DNA of 33,806 nucleotides from [Streptosporangium] indianense (lineage in GTDB: Bacteria > Actinomycetota > Actinomycetes > Streptomycetales > Streptomycetaceae). The notes beneath the pieces are model-generated. The model made no database searches, had not been told where the DNA came from, and saw nothing but the letters and a program-made list of their open reading frames with translations. The stretch spans positions 1 to 33,806 of the forward strand of contig NZ_JAKEIO010000082.1 in assembly GCF_021474405.1 (NCBI RefSeq), given 5' to 3'. A program made the translations under genes and the position numbers. This document shows, piece after piece, positions 30,344 to 33,806 of the stretch. Within the stretch, counting starts at the first letter, position 1. Every line of letters starts with the position of its first letter.

Positions 30344-31513
30344 ATGCGTGACGCAGTGATCGTCGAAGCCGTACGCACCCCGATCGGCAAGGGCAAGCCG
30401 AACGGCGCCCTGGCACATGTCCATCCCGTGGAGCTCCTCGCCCACACCCTGCGCACCCTCGTCGAGCGGTCCGGGATCGACCCGGAGCTGATCGACGACG
30501 TCATCGGGGGCACCGTCGACCAGGTCGGCGAGCAGGCCATGAACACCACCCGTTACGCCGTGCTGTCCGCCGGATTCCCCGAGTCGGTGCCCGCGACCAC
30601 CGTGGACCGCCAGTGCGGCTCCTCCCAGCAGGCCGTGCACTTCGCGGCGCAGGGCGTGCTGTCGGGTGCGTACGACATGGTCGTGGCCTGCGGCGTGGAG
30701 TCGATGAGCCGGGTGCCGATGTGGTCGAACGTCCTCGAGGGCAAGGACCCCTTCGGGCCCGGGGTCGCCGCGCGCTACCCGGAGGGGCTCGTCCCGCAGG
30801 GCATCAGTGCCGAACTGATCGCCGCCAAGTGGTCGATCGGCCGTGAGCGGATGGACGCCTTCGCCGTCTCCTCCCACCACAAGGCCGCCGACGCCTGGGA
30901 GAACGGGCTCTTCGACGCCGAGGTCGCGCCCTTGGAGGGCGTCACGCGCGACGAGTGCGTACGCCCGGGCAGCACCCCCGAGATCCTCGCCGGCCTCAAG
31001 CCCGCCTACCACGACCCCGGCTTCGCCGAGCGCTTCCCGCAGATCGAGTGGAACGTCACGCCGGGCAACGCCAGCCCGATCAACGACGGGGCCTCGGCGG
31101 TCCTCATCACGTCGAGCGAGACGGCGGCCCGGCTCGGCCTGCGTCCGCTCGCCCGGCTGCACAGCTTCGCCGTCACCGGCTCCGACCCGCTGCTGATGCT
31201 CACGGGCGTCATCCCGGCGACCGAGAAGGTGCTGCGCAGGGCCTCCCTGACCCTCGACGACATCGACCTGTTCGAGGTCAACGAGGCGTTCTCCAGTGTC
31301 GTACTGGCCTGGCAGCAGGAGACCGGCGCCGACCTCGCCCGGGTGAACGTGCACGGCGGGGCCATCGCGCTCGGGCATCCCCTCGGCGCGAGCGGCACCC
31401 GGCTGACGACGACGCTGGTGCACGCGATGCGGCAACGAGGCGCCCGCTACGCGCTCCAGACCATGTGCGAGGCGGGCGGACTCGCCAACGCCATGGTGCT
31501 GGAACGGATGTGA
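30344..31513 (+). CDS. Acetyl-CoA acyltransferase / thiolase
   Basis: Protein of 389 aa from the ATG at 30344, with GGAGG 7 nt upstream. The thiolase fold has the nucleophile Cys91 (VDRQCGSSQQ), His345 (GGAIALGHPLGASG) and the second catalytic Cys375 (in MCEAGG, where most relatives have a C-x-G-G-G). It catalyses thiolytic cleavage or condensation of acyl-CoA in beta-oxidation or in acetoacetyl-CoA formation. It is controlled probably by the divergent HxlR. No beta-oxidation gene follows directly. The M-C-E-A-G-G variant is typical of FadA-like enzymes acting on short or branched substrates. Confidence 0.93.
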   Translation: MRDAVIVEAVRTPIGKGKPNGALAHVHPVELLAHTLRTLVERSGIDPELIDDVIGGTVDQVGEQAMNTTRYAVLSAGFPESVPATTVDRQCGSSQQAVHFAAQGVLSGAYDMVVACGVESMSRVPMWSNVLEGKDPFGPGVAARYPEGLVPQGISAELIAAKWSIGRERMDAFAVSSHHKAADAWENGLFDAEVAPLEGVTRDECVRPGSTPEILAGLKPAYHDPGFAERFPQIEWNVTPGNASPINDGASAVLITSSETAARLGLRPLARLHSFAVTGSDPLLMLTGVIPATEKVLRRASLTLDDIDLFEVNEAFSSVVLAWQQETGADLARVNVHGGAIALGHPLGASGTRLTTTLVHAMRQRGARYALQTMCEAGGLANAMVLERM

Positions 31514-31531
31514 GCCGGGCGTGACAAGGCG

Positions 31532-32323
31532 TCAGAGGCGGCGCAGCTGGTGCCGCTTGCGCCAGGCCACCACGACGCCTCCCAGCGCGGGCAGGGCGAT
31601 GCAGGCCATGGCGATCAGGAAGGCGGGGGAGGTCGGGGTGGAGGCCCGGGCGCCCGCGACGGCGTAGGCGGCGGTGTTCGGGATCGAGCCGAGGCCTGTG
31701 GCCAGCAGGAACGGCAGCAGGCCCATGCGGGAGACCGAGGCGCAGTAGTTCGCTGCCCAGAACGGCACACCCGGGAACAGCCGCACCATCAGCATCGACC
31801 GGAAGCCGTGCCGGCTGAGCTGGCCGTCCGCGGCCTTCAGCCAGCGCCCCCGCAGCAGCGGCCGCAGGGCGTCCTGGCCCAGCGCCCGGCCGAGGCAGAA
31901 GGCGATCCCGGCGCCGAGCACCGTGCCCGTCAGGGCCACGCCGAGGCCGAGCTGCGAACCGAACAGGGCGCCGGCCGCGAGGTTCAGCAGCGGCCTCGGC
32001 ACGAACACCACGGTGCACACGCCGTACGCCACCGTGAACACCAACGCGGCCGCCGCACCACTGAGCTGTGGGGGCCAGCCCTCCGTCAGCAGCCGCTGCG
32101 GCTCGAACAGGAGCACCCCGCACGCGCCCGCGGCGAGCAGTACGACGAGCAGGGACAGACGCGCATACGGGGAGAGCAGAACTCTGGTGCAGCGAGCGGC
32201 GAAACGGGTCGGTACGGCGGGCGGGACGGTCGTTGCCGGGGGAACGGCGACGGCGAGCTCCGCGGCGGTGGCCCGGGGAGAGGCCGTGGCGGTGCCCCCA
32301 GAGCGGGTGGTGGCATCGAGCAT
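31532..32323 (-). CDS. TVP38/TMEM64 (VTT/DedA-like) membrane protein
   Basis: Protein of 263 aa. After a 40-aa Thr/Ala/Pro-rich N-terminus there are about five or six membrane segments. The VTT signature is present: VFVPRPLLNLAAGALFG (about 107-123), then GTVLGAGIAFCLGRALGQ and RLFPGVPFWAANYCASVSRM (about 179-198), the F-P-G/F-P loop of the family. Such proteins are lipid scramblases or flippases in eukaryotes and affect membrane homeostasis in bacteria; exact role here is unknown. It is convergent with the thiolase (18 nt) and divergent from the tuf3 leader. Confidence 0.9.
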   Translation of the reverse strand: MLDATTRSGGTATASPRATAAELAVAVPPATTVPPAVPTRFAARCTRVLLSPYARLSLLVVLLAAGACGVLLFEPQRLLTEGWPPQLSGAAAALVFTVAYGVCTVVFVPRPLLNLAAGALFGSQLGLGVALTGTVLGAGIAFCLGRALGQDALRPLLRGRWLKAADGQLSRHGFRSMLMVRLFPGVPFWAANYCASVSRMGLLPFLLATGLGSIPNTAAYAVAGARASTPTSPAFLIAMACIALPALGGVVVAWRKRHQLRRL

Positions 32324-32450
32324 CCGGTGACACTAACCGACATATGTGTGTGATCGCCGTATGGTTCGTCTCACCGGCGTCACAGGACGCGGTCCGCGCG
32401 CCTGTGCGCAGGCCGATGAAAACCATTCGACGTGCGGTGCTGCGTCGGCA

Positions 32451-32564
32451 ATGATCGACGGCATGTTCCGGCACGCCTTCGCCCTCGCAGCATCCGTGGT
32501 CACGGATGCCCCGAAGGCTGCCGTCGTCGATCTCACGGCCGTCATGGACGGCGCCCGAAGCTGA
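32451..32564 (+). CDS. Short leader ORF upstream of tuf3 (37 aa)
   Basis: ATG at 32451 (an ATG at 32463 is also in frame) opens a 37-codon frame, MIDGMFRHAFALAASVVTDA then PKAAVVDLTAVMDGARS, ending TGA at 32562-32564. Thirty-two of 38 codons end in G or C, coding-like for Streptomyces, but no strong Shine-Dalgarno is visible. The stop codon overlaps the 5' arm of the hairpin at 32563-32572, so translation would compete with RNA folding; a leader peptide role is inferred. Confidence 0.45.
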   Translation: MIDGMFRHAFALAASVVTDAPKAAVVDLTAVMDGARS

Positions 32565-32631
32565 CCCTCTCCGGTTCGTCCGGCGGACCCCGCAAGGGGA
32601 GGGTCGGGCAGGTCCTCGGGGTCCCCCTTTC
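32563..32631 (+). promoter_or_regulatory. Candidate transcription attenuator in the tuf3 leader
   Basis: Three overlapping structures are possible. Antiterminator-like: GACCCTCTCC (32563-32572) with GGGGAGGGTC (32596-32605), 10 bp with one G-U. Terminator-like: GGACCCC (32585-32591) with GGGGTCC (32618-32624), or AAGGGG (32594-32599) with CCCCTT (32624-32629), each leading into a pyrimidine run (CCCTTTCTTCTT). They cannot form together except as a pseudoknot. Proposed from complementarity only. Confidence 0.5.
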
Positions 32632-32664
32632 TTCTTCGCCGATCAGACGCTTCGAGGTACCGCC

Positions 32665-33806
32665 ATGTCCAAAACGGCTTACGTCCGCACGAAACCACAT
32701 CTCAACATCGGCACGATGGGTCATGTCGACCATGGCAAGACCACGTTGACGGCCGCCATCACCAAGGTCCTCGCCGACCGCGGCAGCGGCGCGTTCGTGC
32801 CGTTCGACCGGATCGACCGGGCGCCCGAGGAGGCGGCGCGCGGCATCACCATCAACATCGCGCACGTGGAGTACGAGACCGACACCCGGCACTACGCGCA
32901 CGTCGACATGCCGGGCCACGCCGACTACGTCAAGAACATGGTCACCGGTGCCGCCCAGCTCGACGGGGCGATCCTCGTCGTCTCCGCGCTCGACGGGATC
33001 ATGCCGCAGACGGCCGAACACGTCCTGCTCGCCCGTCAGGTGGGCGTCGACCACATCGTGGTCGCGCTCAACAAGGCCGACGCGGGGGACGAGGAGCTGA
33101 CCGACCTGGTCGAGCTGGAGGTCCGTGACCTGCTCACCGCGCACGGCTACGGCGGTGACTCCGTGCCCGTCGTACGGGTCTCCGGCCTGAAGGCCCTGGA
33201 GGGGGACCCGCGCTGGACCGCGTCGGTCGAGGCGCTGCTCGACGCGGTGGACACCTATGTGCCGATGCCGGAGCGGTACCTGGACGCGCCGTTCCTGCTG
33301 CCGGTGGAGAACGTGCTGACCATCACCGGGCGCGGGACCGTCGTGACCGGGGCGGTCGAGCGGGGCGTGGTGCGCCTCGGCGACCGGGTCGAGGTGCTCG
33401 GGGCCTCCGTCGAGACGGTGGTCACGGGGCTGGAGACCTTCGGCAAGCCGATGGAGGAGGCTCAGGCCGGGGACAACGTGGCGTTGCTGCTGCGGGGAGT
33501 GCCCCGGGACGCCGTGCGGCGGGGGCATGTGGTCGCGGCGCCGGGGAGTGTCGTGCCGAGTCGCCGGTTCACGGCGCAGGTGTATGTGCTGTCCGCGCGT
33601 GAGGGCGGGCGTACGACGGCGGTCTCCACCGGGTACCGGCCGCAGTTCTACATCCGTACGGCGGATGTGGTGGGGGTGGTCGACCTGGGTGACGTGGCGG
33701 TGGCTCGGCCCGGTGACACGGTCGTGATGACCGTGGAGCTGGGGCGGGACGTGCCGTTGGAGGCGGGGCTGGGATTCGCCGTCCGTGAGGGCGGGCGGAC
33801 CGTCGG
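32665..33806 (+). CDS. tuf3: Elongation factor Tu, EF-Tu3 type (partial at the window end)
   Basis: 380 codons from the ATG at 32665 (GAGG 7 nt upstream) to the edge, so about 12 C-terminal residues are missing. The GTPase motifs are G1 GHVDHGKT (19-26), the effector RGITI, G3 DMPGH (DCPGH in normal EF-Tu), G4 NKAD (usually NKxD) and G5 SGLKALEG (usually SALKALEG). Switch I is about 6-9 residues shorter than in EF-Tu1. Domains II and III are present (about 200-380; TGRGTVVTGAVERG, GYRPQFYIRTADV). EF-Tu delivers aminoacyl-tRNA to the ribosome; in Streptomyces, tuf3 is a minor, divergent gene reported as starvation-induced and insensitive to EF-Tu antibiotics in one species. That is family knowledge, not read here. 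Confidence 0.93.
   Translation, partial: MSKTAYVRTKPHLNIGTMGHVDHGKTTLTAAITKVLADRGSGAFVPFDRIDRAPEEAARGITINIAHVEYETDTRHYAHVDMPGHADYVKNMVTGAAQLDGAILVVSALDGIMPQTAEHVLLARQVGVDHIVVALNKADAGDEELTDLVELEVRDLLTAHGYGGDSVPVVRVSGLKALEGDPRWTASVEALLDAVDTYVPMPERYLDAPFLLPVENVLTITGRGTVVTGAVERGVVRLGDRVEVLGASVETVVTGLETFGKPMEEAQAGDNVALLLRGVPRDAVRRGHVVAAPGSVVPSRRFTAQVYVLSAREGGRTTAVSTGYRPQFYIRTADVVGVVDLGDVAVARPGDTVVMTVELGRDVPLEAGLGFAVREGGRTV

Overview
This window looks like chromosomal DNA from Streptomyces or a very close relative. The signs are very high G+C, strong G/C bias at third codon positions, many GTG starts behind GGAGG-type ribosome binding sites, small 4-nt start/stop overlaps, and family content typical of the genus: an orphan divergent EF-Tu (EF-Tu3 type), DinB/DUF664, HipA-like kinase with DUF3037, an excalibur-domain surface protein, and MocR, PadR, HxlR and TetR regulators. 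The gene set resembles, from memory, the S. coelicolor region around tuf3, the fabG pair and ung. No rRNA, tRNA, CRISPR array, transposase, integrase or phage gene was recognised, so this reads as ordinary chromosome with species-level accessory pieces.

Layout. 1-5.8 kb: a glutamate-cysteine ligase family protein, a CPBP membrane protease homologue, a PhzF-like isomerase, a PadR regulator with its own palindromic site, an SRPBCC lipid-binding protein and a stand-alone Clp N-domain protein. 5.8-13.4 kb: three EamA/DMT exporters, three split-barrel FMN proteins (PaiB-like and two PPOX-like), a MocR regulator and a LysR regulator, mostly in divergent pairs. 13.4-16.5 kb: an isochorismatase-fold hydrolase, a secreted Rieske lipoprotein, the HipA-like kinase/DUF3037 gene pair and a cell-surface excalibur protein. 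16.6-21.6 kb: two short-chain dehydrogenases in an operon with a good promoter and operator, an orphan peptide-type solute-binding lipoprotein, uracil-DNA glycosylase, a 30-nt tandem repeat and a small helical protein. 21.6-27.7 kb: a small lipoprotein, DinB protein, a TetR regulator divergent from an FAD monooxygenase plus Gfo/Idh/MocA operon, apolipoprotein N-acyltransferase and a SnoaL-like protein. 27.8-33.8 kb: DUF4291, a 59-aa protein, undecaprenyl-diphosphatase, HxlR divergent from a thiolase, a TVP38/DedA-like membrane protein, and the 5' 97 percent of tuf3.

How genes work together. Most units are small regulator-target pairs with visible palindromes: PadR (3829), TetR/monooxygenase (23534-23578), HxlR/thiolase (30268-30288) and SDR operon (16694). 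Several products act at the envelope: Lnt modifies lipoproteins, of which three are encoded here (Rieske, SBP and a small lipoprotein), and UppP recycles the wall carrier lipid.

Most interesting signals. (1) The tuf3 leader holds a short coding-like ORF whose stop codon sits on the 5' arm of a 10-bp hairpin that competes with a terminator-like hairpin followed by a pyrimidine tract: an attenuator architecture. (2) Two unrelated intergenic tandem arrays share a 30-nt period. (3) A HipA-like kinase is coupled by a 4-nt overlap to DUF3037. (4) A nested double palindrome lies between tetR and the monooxygenase. (5) A 13-codon leader ORF with alternative hairpins precedes an EamA exporter. (6) A perfect 12-bp hairpin with a GCAA tetraloop lies at 5118-5145. 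Calls rest on reading the sequence and family knowledge; no searches were run.
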